Positions 27,893-36,593 of a DNA stretch of 64,000 bases are shown here, piece by piece. How positions within the stretch are numbered: the stretch's first letter is position 1; every line of letters begins with the position of its first letter. The position numbers and the translations under genes are program-made. Source of the stretch: an uncultured Myxococcales bacterium (GTDB lineage: Bacteria > Myxococcota_A > UBA9042 > DTJE01); NCBI GenBank assembly GCA_903936705.1, contig CAIZWN010000015.1, forward strand, positions 124,001 to 188,000. Direction: 5' to 3'. The notes beneath the pieces were generated by a model. That model saw only the letters and a list, made by a program, of their open reading frames with translations. It ran no database searches and was not told where the DNA came from.

Positions 27893-29349
27893 AGACGCTC
27901 TCGATTGTCATCCCCATCTACAACGAACGGCGCACACTGCTGGCGCTGCTGGCAAGGGTCCTGCGCGTGGACCTGGGCACGATGCGCAAGCAACTGGTCA
28001 TGGTCGATGATTGTTCCACCGACGGAACGCGAGATCTGGTCGGCCGGATCCAGGATGAGTGGAAGGGCCTGATGGCAGCCCAGGGTGTGCCCAGAAAACG
28101 ACTGGACCAGGCCAGCGTGAAATGCCTTTTCCATCCCGTCAACCGCGGCAAGGGAGCTGCCCTGCGAACAGGCATGGAAGGAGCAACCGGGGACATCATT
28201 CTGATACAGGATGCCGATCTCGAATACGACCCGGAAGACTACCCCCGCCTGCTGGCCCCCATCCTTGACGGGCGAGCTGACGTGGTCTACGGCTCCAGGT
28301 TTGCCGGGGAGACCCGACGGGTACATCTGTTCTGGCATTCGATGGGTAACCAGTTTCTCACGTTCATGTCGAACGCCTTCACGAACTTGAACCTCACCGA
28401 CATGGAGACCTGCTACAAGGCGTTCCGAGCCGAGGTCATCCAGGGGCTGAAACTGACGTCCGAGCGATTCGGAATCGAGCCCGAAATCACCGCCAAGGTC
28501 GCGAAGATGCGCTACCGTGTGTACGAGGTTCCCATCACCTACAACGGACGCTCCTATGCTGAGGGCAAGAAAATTGGTGCCAAGGATGGCTTTGAGGCAC
28601 TCTGGTGCATAGTCAAATACTCGTGGTTCGACAGCGACTACGTCAAGGGAGATATCCTTGAAGAGACGTTGTCGAAGATGAACTCCCTGGAGCGATTCAA
28701 CCGCCACGTTTTCGGCACGATTGCCCCGTTCCTGGGCAGCGCCATTCTCGAGGTCGGGGCCGGAACAGGCAACATAACTCGTTTCCTGATGAGCAAGGCC
28801 GACGTCACGGCCACCGATCGCAACCCCGCAAGTATCGAACTTCTTGGCGAGCAGTTCGCCGAGCATGACGGGTTCAAGGCGCGCTTGTGGGACATGGTTC
28901 AGGATCCTCCGGCGGACCTCATCGAAGCTGGGTACGACACGGTCGTTTGCCTGAACGTGCTGGAACACGTCGAGGACCATGATGCCGCCCTGCGCAACAT
29001 GCAGGCGATTCTCAGGAAGTCCGGCGGGCGCCTGATCCTTCTGGTGCCGGCCTACGAGGCCCTCTTCTCGGGGTTGGACCGCAGTCTTGGCCATCATCGC
29101 AGGTACGAACTGGGGGACCTGCTTGGTCGCGTCGAGGCAGCCGGTTTCGACGTGGAAAAGCACTTCCGCTTCAACCTGGTCGGCCTGCTGGGGTGGGCTC
29201 TTAATGGCCGGGTGCTGGGGCGGAATCGCCTGCCGTCCGGGCAACTCGGCGCATACGAATTGATTGCCCCGCTGACATTGCCCATCGAAAAGCGCCTGAA
29301 CCTGCCGGTCGGCTTGTCGCTGATCGTGGTGGCCCGGGCACGAACCTGA
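27889..29349 (+). CDS. Glycosyltransferase family 2 / SAM-dependent methyltransferase fusion
   Basis: 486 residues in two catalytic modules. Residues 1-245 are a GT2 domain like dolichyl-phosphate mannose synthases: SIVIPIYNE, VDDCSTDGT (about 39-47), DAD (108-110, metal/nucleotide-sugar site) and VYGSRF. Residues about 265-486 are a class I methyltransferase with EVGAGTGN (288-295), an acidic ADVTATDRN second strand and VCLNVLEHVED. No membrane helices are seen beyond one weak hydrophobic stretch near the C-terminus. GT2-methyltransferase fusions occur in several phyla and are usually tied to polyprenyl-linked sugars or surface glycans. The acceptor is unknown. Start overlaps the previous gene as ATGA. 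Confidence 0.8.
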   Translation: MKTLSIVIPIYNERRTLLALLARVLRVDLGTMRKQLVMVDDCSTDGTRDLVGRIQDEWKGLMAAQGVPRKRLDQASVKCLFHPVNRGKGAALRTGMEGATGDIILIQDADLEYDPEDYPRLLAPILDGRADVVYGSRFAGETRRVHLFWHSMGNQFLTFMSNAFTNLNLTDMETCYKAFRAEVIQGLKLTSERFGIEPEITAKVAKMRYRVYEVPITYNGRSYAEGKKIGAKDGFEALWCIVKYSWFDSDYVKGDILEETLSKMNSLERFNRHVFGTIAPFLGSAILEVGAGTGNITRFLMSKADVTATDRNPASIELLGEQFAEHDGFKARLWDMVQDPPADLIEAGYDTVVCLNVLEHVEDHDAALRNMQAILRKSGGRLILLVPAYEALFSGLDRSLGHHRRYELGDLLGRVEAAGFDVEKHFRFNLVGLLGWALNGRVLGRNRLPSGQLGAYELIAPLTLPIEKRLNLPVGLSLIVVARART

Positions 29350-29367
29350 ATCAGCCGGAGGGCCTTC

Positions 29368-29793
29368 ATGGACACGAGTCAAGGGAATACCGTGATGACT
29401 TCAGGTGATGCCGTGATCCGCGTGCGCATGAGCCATGCCGATGCGCATTACGGTGGCTTTCTGGTCGATGGAGCCAGGATGCTGGCCCTGTTCGGTGATG
29501 TGGCGACCGAGTTGCTGATTCGCCTTGATGGTGACGAGGGCCTTTTCAAGGCGTACGACTCGGTCGAGTTCATGGCACCGGTATTCGCCGGTGACTACGT
29601 GGAGGCCCGCGGGCGAATCGTCCACGTCGGTAGGACCTCCCGGAAAATGGAGTTCACGGTTTGCAAGGTCATCGCCTCGTCTCGTGATGCAGGCAGCCCC
29701 TCGCAAGCGGACGTCCTGGACCCGCCCATCCTGGTTTGTCGCGCATCCGGGACGTGTGTAACTCCGATCGGGCTTCAGCGAAAAAGGGGTTAG
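29368..29793 (+). CDS. kal: 3-aminobutyryl-CoA ammonia-lyase
   Basis: Hot-dog fold enzyme of lysine fermentation that eliminates ammonia from L-3-aminobutyryl-CoA to give crotonyl-CoA. 141 residues; the core carries the family signature [36 protein letters not shown] and a [16 protein letters not shown] stretch. GGAGGG precedes the ATG by five bases; a second ATG at 29395 is nearer the family start. Four bases separate it from kce, whose product supplies its substrate, so the two form an operon. Confidence 0.85.
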   Translation: MDTSQGNTVMTSGDAVIRVRMSHADAHYGGFLVDGARMLALFGDVATELLIRLDGDEGLFKAYDSVEFMAPVFAGDYVEARGRIVHVGRTSRKMEFTVCKVIASSRDAGSPSQADVLDPPILVCRASGTCVTPIGLQRKRG

Positions 29794-29797
29794 CCGC

Positions 29798-30631
29798 ATG
29801 GACCGGAAAGCTCCTCTCGTACTTACGGCCGCCATCTGCGGCGCCGAGGTCACCAGAGATCAAAGCCCCGCGGTTCCATACACCGCAATCGAGCTTGCCG
29901 AGGAATCCGCTCGCTGCTTTGCCGAGGGGGCCCGGGTCATCCATCTGCACGTGCGCAGGCCGGACGGTTCTCCAACCCAGGACCGCGAGACTTTCAGGGC
30001 GGCCATCCTGGCCATCCGTTCGAAAGTTCCAGAAGTCATCATTCAGGTCTCCACGGGCGGGGCGGTTGGCATGACGGTGGACCAGCGGACCGAGCCGCTT
30101 GAGCTTGATCCGGAGTTCTGCACACTGACCACCGGCACGTGCAATTTCGGGAACGAGGTGTTCTCTAATCCTTTTCCTGTAATCGAGGCCATAGCAGCCA
30201 GGGCCAGAAAGCACGCTGTTCGGATGGAAATCGAGGCGTTCGATGCTGGTTTCATCGACAACGCGTTGGCGTTGCACCGCAAGGGCCTGATTCCAGACCC
30301 GCTGCACTTCGACTTCGTGCTGGGGGTTCCCGGTGCGATGATCGGGACCGAGGACCGACTTGATTTCATGAGATCCACGATTCCTGCCGCAGCAACCTGG
30401 ATGGTGGCAGGCGTCGGGCGGTACGAACTTCCGCTTGCGAAGGCGGCCATAGAACGCGGCGGCCATGTCAGAGTGGGGCTCGAGGACAACCTGTTCCTGT
30501 CGAAGGGTGTGCTGGCAAAGGGATCCTGGGAACTGGTCCGTGCTGCCGCTGATCTGGCGCGGGAATCCGACCGCTCCCTGGCCACCCCGGAAGAGGCCAG
30601 GAGAATCCTGTCAGTACCGATGAGAGCCTGA
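29798..30631 (+). CDS. kce: 3-keto-5-aminohexanoate cleavage enzyme (BKACE, DUF849)
   Basis: Zn-dependent TIM-barrel enzyme that exchanges 3-oxo-5-aminohexanoate with acetyl-CoA to give acetoacetate and 3-aminobutyryl-CoA. 277 residues with the BKACE pattern: VIHLHVR (Zn-binding histidines), QVSTGGAVGM, a TLTTGTCNFGNEVFSN stretch, EIEAFDAGFI, and GVGRYELPLAKAAIE with GGHVRVGLEDN near the C-terminus. The neighbouring ammonia-lyase makes lysine degradation the likely pathway among BKACE options. Remaining lysine-fermentation genes (kamA, kamDE, kdd) are not in the window. Confidence 0.88.
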   Translation: MDRKAPLVLTAAICGAEVTRDQSPAVPYTAIELAEESARCFAEGARVIHLHVRRPDGSPTQDRETFRAAILAIRSKVPEVIIQVSTGGAVGMTVDQRTEPLELDPEFCTLTTGTCNFGNEVFSNPFPVIEAIAARARKHAVRMEIEAFDAGFIDNALALHRKGLIPDPLHFDFVLGVPGAMIGTEDRLDFMRSTIPAAATWMVAGVGRYELPLAKAAIERGGHVRVGLEDNLFLSKGVLAKGSWELVRAAADLARESDRSLATPEEARRILSVPMRA

Positions 30632-30677
30632 TTCCTACCTGATCATTGGTGCGAGTAAACGGTACCGATGATGCAAC

Positions 30678-31853
30678 TCAGCCGCGCCGTCGGCGCCAAA
30701 CGAACGTCAATGCCAGCAGCAGGGAAGACAGGAGGAAGGAATCAGTGGCAGGGCGTGCCGTTCCAGCCGAGCACCCGGACGCAATTTTCGGGAGCGGGCC
30801 ACCAACGTCGTCAGGGATTGCATCAGGAAGGTCAACCGACGACTGGTCCATCAAGGTCGCCGTGTCCAGTCCGGCTCGCTCCGACAGGCCATCCGAAGCG
30901 CCTCCCTGATCCTTCGAAGGCAGGTCCTTGGACGTGGTCCCATCCAGCACCCCCAGCCAGTCCTGCGAACCAGTGTCAGCAACGGTCGGCACGTCTGCCT
31001 CTACTGATTCGCTGACATCGGCTGCATCCGGCGCCACTTCCGGCACCGGGTCAGATACTTCGGGGGGAATGCAGTCGGGGGCACATGCCCATGACGGGCC
31101 ATCCTCGTTGAGGCCGCCATCAGTCAGGGCAGTGCGCACGTGTTCGTAACACTCGTCGCACAGGAAGATTCCACCATGCTCGACGACTGTAGACACCTCG
31201 ATATTTCTGGCCCCAGTCATCACCGAACCCGACTGCGGCCAGATGATCTCGTCGTACTCGCTCCAGACGCTGGTGTATTGGACGTTCCCAGGCGTCTCGT
31301 CGCACGCGTTGATGCCGACAATCAGGTCGTTCTTCTTCCATCCGCCGTCACCGGTATCAATGCACATTTCTCGACCGGCGCAGGAAATGTTCAGAAAGTC
31401 GTCAGCACACGCGATAATCGTACCGTGCACGGCCCCGGCCAGTCCGACGTACTGGCGAACCCGGTTCATCCCGCAGCGCTGCTTCATCCAGGCCAGGACA
31501 TTCAGGCAACCGAAGCTGTGACAGACTATATCCACACGGTCAAAGTAGGTCTTCGACAGCAGGTCGTTGACCCAGGTATCGATCTCCTGAACGTGGTCCG
31601 CATTGCATCCCCTGACATCATTGAACGATGGCGTAGAGATGTACTCCTCGGGCCAGCCGTCCTCGATCAATTTCTTCTTCATGCTGGTCCAGGTGGCGGT
31701 ACCAGCATTATCCACAACGAAATACCCGTGAACCATGAGAATCGGGGTACGGCTGTAGTCCGACGTGATTGCCATGGCTGGCGGTGACACAAGGGCCACA
31801 CCTGCAGCAACGAACGTCGCGATCAGAAGGGATCGCGTGGGCATTTTAAGCAT
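30678..31853 (-). CDS. Secreted triacylglycerol lipase-like hydrolase with MYXO-CTERM-like tail
   Basis: 391 residues from the ATG at 31853 (a second ATG at 31844 is possible). Signal peptide to about residue 28 (PAMA). Alpha/beta hydrolase core: VHGYF (41-45, oxyanion), nucleophile Ser113 in VCHSFGC (a Cys-His variant of GxSxG), likely Asp201 in EYDEII and His226 in VEHGG. A long linker rich in Asp, Val, Pro and Ser (about 260-355) follows. The C-terminus is SGCS (Cys361), a hydrophobic helix and RRRRG, a MYXO-CTERM-like anchor. It lies 12 bases past the stop of the giant lipoprotein gene on the same strand. The substrate could be an ester other than triglyceride. Confidence 0.78.
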   Translation of the reverse strand: MLKMPTRSLLIATFVAAGVALVSPPAMAITSDYSRTPILMVHGYFVVDNAGTATWTSMKKKLIEDGWPEEYISTPSFNDVRGCNADHVQEIDTWVNDLLSKTYFDRVDIVCHSFGCLNVLAWMKQRCGMNRVRQYVGLAGAVHGTIIACADDFLNISCAGREMCIDTGDGGWKKNDLIVGINACDETPGNVQYTSVWSEYDEIIWPQSGSVMTGARNIEVSTVVEHGGIFLCDECYEHVRTALTDGGLNEDGPSWACAPDCIPPEVSDPVPEVAPDAADVSESVEADVPTVADTGSQDWLGVLDGTTSKDLPSKDQGGASDGLSERAGLDTATLMDQSSVDLPDAIPDDVGGPLPKIASGCSAGTARPATDSFLLSSLLLALTFVWRRRRG

Positions 31854-31864
31854 TTGAATATCCG

Positions 31865-34800
31865 CTATATTGCGGCCAGAGTGACACGGCCGTTCGATAT
31901 CTCCAGCAGGTAGTCGAGCTGGCTGCACGACGTGGAGGCCGGGAAGGTGCTGTCCCGATAGACCCTGATGAAGAAGGTCTCGCCGTTATCGCCGCAGTGG
32001 TGAACCGCGCGGGAGTCAGTGCACTGTGCAACGTTGTTACAGCAGGCACTCTCGGGCGTAAAGACCTCGGGTGGAAAGACGGGAGGAACGAGAATGTCGG
32101 TCTTGCTTTCGCATTGGCCCGACCCGCAGCAGCCCCACAAATATTCAGGAATCTCCGGAACCGGTGGCTTGGTAACGCAATCCTCCTCCTTGTCGGCCTT
32201 CCACTGGAAAACGGTGCCTCCACAGGTCGTCCCTGTGGTTGTACATCCTCCGCGCCGCACTTCCACCTTCAAGGTCCCACCAACCGGTGACTTCATCTCT
32301 ACGACAAGGTTGAACAGGTTGTGGCCAGGTGCAGCGAAGCTGCCGGAATCAACCGAGTCCATGGCCTGAACCGAGTACCAGTCCTCGTCGCTGCCTGGTA
32401 CGATGCGTCCACTTACCAGCGGCAGGGCGCCTCCCTGGTCCCACAGCGGGCCCAGCGGGATGGCATTGGAACAGGTATCTCCCTGCTGCGCCTGATCGTT
32501 CGCGTCCGCCTCGCACTCGCACCCGTTCTGCCAGAAGGGATCCACGTTATTGAACCATTGATCGCACAGATCAACATCACAGGTCGCAGTGGACCGGCAG
32601 ATTGTGGTCCCGTGTGGCACGGTCCCACAGAGGGCGGTCGGGTTCTCGTCACGTCGGCCATCGCAGTTGTTATCGATACCGTCACAAACCTCGGCAACTC
32701 CAGGGTTGATGTTCGGGTTGGCGTCCTGGCAATCGCCACTTTCTGGTGCAAGGTAGTCGCCCCTCGAAGCGCATTGGCATCTGAAGTCGCCATCGCGACC
32801 GTAACCATCCCTGTCGCCATCATAGTAATAGTTGAGGCACCCGTCCGCGCCATCGGTGTTCAAGAACCCGTCGCAGTTGTAATCAATGTTGTCGCTGTTG
32901 CAAACCTCCCGCATCGCAGGATTGACCTTGGAGTTCTCGTCATTACAGTCGCCCGGCTTTGTTGCCGTGAAGAACAAGGTGGCGTTCTCGAAGCAGAAGC
33001 ACTTTGATGACGCAGTGCCATAAGTGTCGGCGTCGCCGTCGTAGTAGTACCAGTGGCAGTTGGTGCCGTTCTCGTCGTTCTGACCATTTATGCAGTTGTC
33101 ATCGATCCCGTTGTTGCAAACCTCGGTCTTTCCCGGGTTGATGTTTGGATCGTCGTCCTTGCAATCGTTAGTGAACCTCGCCGTGTATTGGCCGCCGGCC
33201 GGGTAGCATCTGCACTCGAAGTCGCCGGTACCGTAGTTATCGACATCGGAATCGAAATAGTACCGGGTGCAATTCAGAGCGTTCAGGTCATTCTCGGAGC
33301 CGTTGCAGTTGTCGTCGCGCCCGTTGTTGCAAATTTCCTGCGCCCCTGGATTGATTGACGCATCCTTGTCGTTGCAGTCGGTACCAACCGGGGCACGCCA
33401 GTTCAAGGTGGCCTTGCACAGGCACTTCGACTGCGGAGTCCCGAATTTATCGTCGTCCTCATCGTAGTAGAAATCCTGGCAGAAGGTCCCGCCCTCCTCG
33501 TCAATAAATCCGTTGCAGTTGTCGTCGATGTTGTTTGCGCAAACCTCGCTGACAAGATTCGAGACGGCCGGATTTTCAGGTTCGCAATCGGGGTCTACAG
33601 GCGTGGGGCACTCGAAGTTGGGCTGCGGATCGCCGTCCCCGTCAATATCGCAGTCGCAGGCGTCGCCTATGTGATTACCGTCGAGATCGCTCTGACTGGA
33701 ATTGGCAATGCGAGGACAGTTGTCCAGTGGATCGGGAGTCGGGCAGGATGCGCCCAGCTTGTCGATACCGTCGTTGCCAAAACCGTCCTCGTCGATATCA
33801 CAGTCGCAGACGTCGCCAATCTGATCGAGATCCAGATCCGCCTGGTCCTGGTTCCACTTGCGCGGGCAGTTGTCCGTATCGTTGGGGATGCCGTCGCTGT
33901 CCCAGTCGTTCTTGCAGGCGTCGCCTTCCGGCCCGCCCAGGGTGATTTCCTGGCCCGGATTGGCAGTGTACGGACAGTTGTCGCACGGCGAGCACGCTGG
34001 GCAACCGGGGTTCGCGTTGAAATAGCCGTCAGAATCTATGTCGCAGTCGCAGGCGTCGCCGATCTTGTTACCGTTCGTATCCGCCTGATCGGCGTTCGGG
34101 ACGTAGATGCAGTTATCGGGAGTGACCAGCACGGCACAGCCCGGGTTGTTGTTCAGAACCTTGTCGTTGTCGATGTCGCAGTCGCAGGCATCACCTATCA
34201 GGTCCAGATCAGTGTCGGTCTGAAGCGGGTTCACTATGGTACGGCAATTATCGGGTTTTTCCGGCGTGACGCAGCCCGGGTTTCCATTGAAAACCTCGTC
34301 TCCATCGACATCGCAATCGCAGGCATCGCCCTGCAAGTCCAGGTCGGTGTCAAGCTGATCCACGTTCAGTACCAAGGGGCAGTTGTCCTTCGACAGACCT
34401 GGGTCCGGGCACTTGCCTCCCCGCATGTCCAGGTCAGCCGTATTGGGAATCCCGTCCTTGTCCGCGTCACAGTCGCAGGCGTCTCCGATCCTGTCGCCAT
34501 CGACATCGGACTGAAGCGGATTCTTTACGAACGGGCAGTTATCCAAGCCGTCAAGGATCGTGTCGTTGTCGTCGTCGTCGTCGCAGGCATCGCCCTTCTT
34601 CTGGCCCGGCAGTTCGTCCGAGTCGTCATTATTGGCCTGATCGGTGTTCCAAACGTTGGGGCAGTTGTCCAGGGCGTTCGCGACCCCGTCCCCGTCGATG
34701 TCGGGGTCAACACAGTCCATGGAGCCGTCGCTATCGGTGTCCGGGAAACCTTCGTCAGTCGTCCCATCGCAATCGTCGTCAACGCCGTTGCAGGTCGATA

Positions 34801-35857
34801 TGCCACCATCAGGGCCGTCCGCCGACGCATTGGTGCCCTGGCAGTTCTCGATGCTGCCGTTGTTGCAATACGCCTTGCCCTTGCATGAACCCCACTGATT
34901 AACCGGCAGGTCGCATTCAATGGCGGCAATCAATTCGTCGGTGGATCCGTTGCAGTTGTCGTCCTGGAGGTTGCATGACTCGGCAGACGGCGAATGTGCG
35001 GTACAAGGCTTGTCGCACGTCCTCGTGGCAACGCATTTGCCGAAAATATTCTCTGAATAGCATTCAGTCGTATATCCATCGTCCTTGAATTTCTTGGTGC
35101 ACGGGCATTCGCCGTTGGTCGGCCGGCACTGCTTGACTTCGCCACCGCTGGTTGCAACCGGCACGCAATCGAAAGTCTGCCCCTGATAGTTGGTGCAATC
35201 ACGCGAGGTTTCGCAAGGCGAACCACAGAACTTTCCGTTCTGGCCGTTGTCGATGCACAGAAAGCGTCGGTTCATGGCGCCGGTCGAAGGCACGCAGTCC
35301 TGATCGGCCTGGCACGGACGGCACAGGTTCGGGAACGGGTTGATGCAGAAGAACCGCTTTTCGATGCCGACCGATACCTGGTCGCAAGTCCAGCCCTGAG
35401 GGCAGGCAATACCCGGTCCACAAGGCTTCGAGCAGACCGCGCCATCCATGGTCGGGACGCAGAACTCCTGGTAGCAGTCGGCGAAGGTCGTGCACGGGCA
35501 CAGGAACTGTCCCGGACACCCCTCGATTATTTCCCCGTCGGTCACGTCCTCGCCACCAAGCGGATTTTCAGCAACCGGAACGTCGCCGATATCACCAGGG
35601 TCATCGATCCCATCCGAAATTCCTTCGCTGGATGTCCCATCAGTTGGGATAGTGTCCCTTGTCGTCTCGGAGTCCCGTGAGCTATCGCCGGCATCCTGGT
35701 CGGCGATAATGCCATCGGGCACCTCCGGCAGGAGATCCCTTGAAACATCGCCATTCCCCAGGTCGGTGATTGAATTTCCACCACCACCGCACGAGGTGGT
35801 CAGCGAAAGGGCAATAGCCACCAGCACCAACATGGAGGAACGAAGCTGGGTTCGCAT
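31865..35857 (-). CDS. Giant lipoprotein with thrombospondin-3-like and MopE-like metal-binding repeats
   Basis: 1330 residues; ATG at 35857 follows AGGAGG. The signal ends in LTTSC at about residue 23, a type II lipobox. An acidic Asp/Ser/Gly linker (about 30-115) leads to a Cys-rich region (about 115-290). Residues about 290-360 and 780-1090 hold MopE-type motifs of the form ENCxxxDDNCxGxxDE, known as copper/metal-binding in Methylococcus MopE. Between them (about 390-750) are around ten calcium-binding TSP3-type units such as DxDGDxxxDxxDNCP and GDACDCD. The C-terminal 200 residues look like a pre-peptidase/visual beta-sandwich (GSDEDWYSVQ). Expected location is the outer membrane surface, binding Ca or other divalent metals. 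Function unknown. Confidence 0.82.
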   Translation of the reverse strand: MRTQLRSSMLVLVAIALSLTTSCGGGGNSITDLGNGDVSRDLLPEVPDGIIADQDAGDSSRDSETTRDTIPTDGTSSEGISDGIDDPGDIGDVPVAENPLGGEDVTDGEIIEGCPGQFLCPCTTFADCYQEFCVPTMDGAVCSKPCGPGIACPQGWTCDQVSVGIEKRFFCINPFPNLCRPCQADQDCVPSTGAMNRRFLCIDNGQNGKFCGSPCETSRDCTNYQGQTFDCVPVATSGGEVKQCRPTNGECPCTKKFKDDGYTTECYSENIFGKCVATRTCDKPCTAHSPSAESCNLQDDNCNGSTDELIAAIECDLPVNQWGSCKGKAYCNNGSIENCQGTNASADGPDGGISTCNGVDDDCDGTTDEGFPDTDSDGSMDCVDPDIDGDGVANALDNCPNVWNTDQANNDDSDELPGQKKGDACDDDDDNDTILDGLDNCPFVKNPLQSDVDGDRIGDACDCDADKDGIPNTADLDMRGGKCPDPGLSKDNCPLVLNVDQLDTDLDLQGDACDCDVDGDEVFNGNPGCVTPEKPDNCRTIVNPLQTDTDLDLIGDACDCDIDNDKVLNNNPGCAVLVTPDNCIYVPNADQADTNGNKIGDACDCDIDSDGYFNANPGCPACSPCDNCPYTANPGQEITLGGPEGDACKNDWDSDGIPNDTDNCPRKWNQDQADLDLDQIGDVCDCDIDEDGFGNDGIDKLGASCPTPDPLDNCPRIANSSQSDLDGNHIGDACDCDIDGDGDPQPNFECPTPVDPDCEPENPAVSNLVSEVCANNIDDNCNGFIDEEGGTFCQDFYYDEDDDKFGTPQSKCLCKATLNWRAPVGTDCNDKDASINPGAQEICNNGRDDNCNGSENDLNALNCTRYYFDSDVDNYGTGDFECRCYPAGGQYTARFTNDCKDDDPNINPGKTEVCNNGIDDNCINGQNDENGTNCHWYYYDGDADTYGTASSKCFCFENATLFFTATKPGDCNDENSKVNPAMREVCNSDNIDYNCDGFLNTDGADGCLNYYYDGDRDGYGRDGDFRCQCASRGDYLAPESGDCQDANPNINPGVAEVCDGIDNNCDGRRDENPTALCGTVPHGTTICRSTATCDVDLCDQWFNNVDPFWQNGCECEADANDQAQQGDTCSNAIPLGPLWDQGGALPLVSGRIVPGSDEDWYSVQAMDSVDSGSFAAPGHNLFNLVVEMKSPVGGTLKVEVRRGGCTTTGTTCGGTVFQWKADKEEDCVTKPPVPEIPEYLWGCCGSGQCESKTDILVPPVFPPEVFTPESACCNNVAQCTDSRAVHHCGDNGETFFIRVYRDSTFPASTSCSQLDYLLEISNGRVTLAAI

Positions 35858-35921
35858 CAGGAGCCTCCTGTACCATTGTCTCTGACGGACTCCAACCGCC
35901 GGCCGGATGAAATCCCACGGT

Positions 35922-35950
35922 ATTGTACCCATCGATCAAAGTGAATTCAA
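35922..35950 (-). promoter_or_regulatory. Promoter of the giant MopE/TSP3 lipoprotein gene
   Basis: On the minus strand TTGAAT (35950-35945), a 17-bp spacer and TACAAT (35927-35922). The ATG follows about 65 bases further on. Good agreement with sigma70-type hexamers. Confidence 0.55.
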
Positions 35951-35994
35951 ACCCGGAATCTCTTGGATCTCTCGAATCGTTTGGAAGACGCTTA

Positions 35995-36015
35995 CCAGTC
36001 CAGGTCCCGGACTGG
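35995..36015. repeat. Perfect inverted repeat, 7-bp arms
   Basis: CCAGTCC (35995-36001) and GGACTGG (36009-36015) separated by seven bases, in the divergent intergenic region. Either a regulator-binding site or an RNA hairpin. Confidence 0.5.
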
Positions 36016-36130
36016 ATTGTCAAGGAACAGCCGCCAGGTCACTATGTCGTCCTCCCGCCGGTTTTCGTAGGCGTTCGCTTACATCCATTTCAGCCGCGGC
36101 CGATTGCGGCTGCCCGACGTTTGCATGACA

Positions 36131-36140
36131 GTGACGTCAC
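36131..36140. promoter_or_regulatory. Palindrome GTGACGTCAC, possible operator
   Basis: Perfect 10-bp palindrome of a CRE-like TGACGTCA core, 38 bases upstream of the small gene at 36179. Possible site for a dimeric regulator; nothing in the window identifies the protein. Confidence 0.35.
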
Positions 36141-36178
36141 GGACGCAGTTCGTTGGACACAACATTAAGGAGACTTCC

Positions 36179-36517
36179 ATGAACACTGCCCACAACGTGC
36201 AAAGTATCCACAACGCAGATGCCGGACGCCACGCAGCAACCGGAACGGCAACCGACGTTACGGCCATGGTCGCCGTCATCAACAAGAGCCTCGGGAGCGC
36301 CTGGTCGTTCGACCTCATTCATCACGAGATCGTTGGTGACGAAACCATCGTATTCACGAATGTCGCAATCGACGGTCGACACTGGATAGGTATTGGCAGT
36401 TCGCTAGGGAATGGCACGCTGGTCGAACGACTGAATGCTGCCACCCTCGATGCCCTTGGCCGAGCCGCGGAGTGGATGGAAATCGTTCACAAGGCAACCG
36501 CCAGACGTCCAGGCTGA
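36179..36517 (+). CDS. Small protein, possibly a minimal Rad52-like single-strand annealing domain
   Basis: 112 residues; the ATG follows AAGGAGAC at four bases, a strong site. The first 25 residues are His/Ala/Thr-rich. The rest has the order: helix with VAVINKSLGSAWSF, two strands, DETIVFTNVAIDGRHWIGIGSS, then a helix LVERLNAATLDALGRAAEWM. This recalls the Rad52/DdrA core, where a GWS turn is followed by strands, a DG...GxG turn and a long helix ending DxxKRA. The likeness is by pattern over about 70 residues and could be misleading. Otherwise unrecognised. Confidence 0.45.
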   Translation: MNTAHNVQSIHNADAGRHAATGTATDVTAMVAVINKSLGSAWSFDLIHHEIVGDETIVFTNVAIDGRHWIGIGSSLGNGTLVERLNAATLDALGRAAEWMEIVHKATARRPG

Positions 36518-36593
36518 TACGCGAGGCAGGCCAAATTCGACAACGATGTTTACAGGTGTATTCTTGGGCAAATTTTTCAAGGGAGCATGATTC

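Larger units (their letters stand above)
35858..36178. other. 321-bp divergent intergenic region with two inverted repeats
   Basis: No gene is seen here. It holds the minus-strand promoter at 35922-35950, a perfect 7-bp inverted repeat CCAGTCC/GGACTGG with a 7-base spacer (35995-36015), and a perfect 10-bp palindrome GTGACGTCAC (36131-36140) that is 38 bases before the small + strand gene. A clear + strand promoter was not found, and the palindrome may mark an operator near it. Confidence 0.45.

Noticed and set aside
27694-29382. 562-codon open frame antisense to the GT2-methyltransferase gene
   Set aside because: No domain-like pattern; the + strand frame has unmistakable GT2 and methyltransferase motifs and coupled starts.
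36131-36140. A LexA/SOS box for the Rad52-like candidate
   Set aside because: The palindrome GTGACGTCAC does not match known LexA boxes that I can recall for these bacteria, so SOS control is not claimed.
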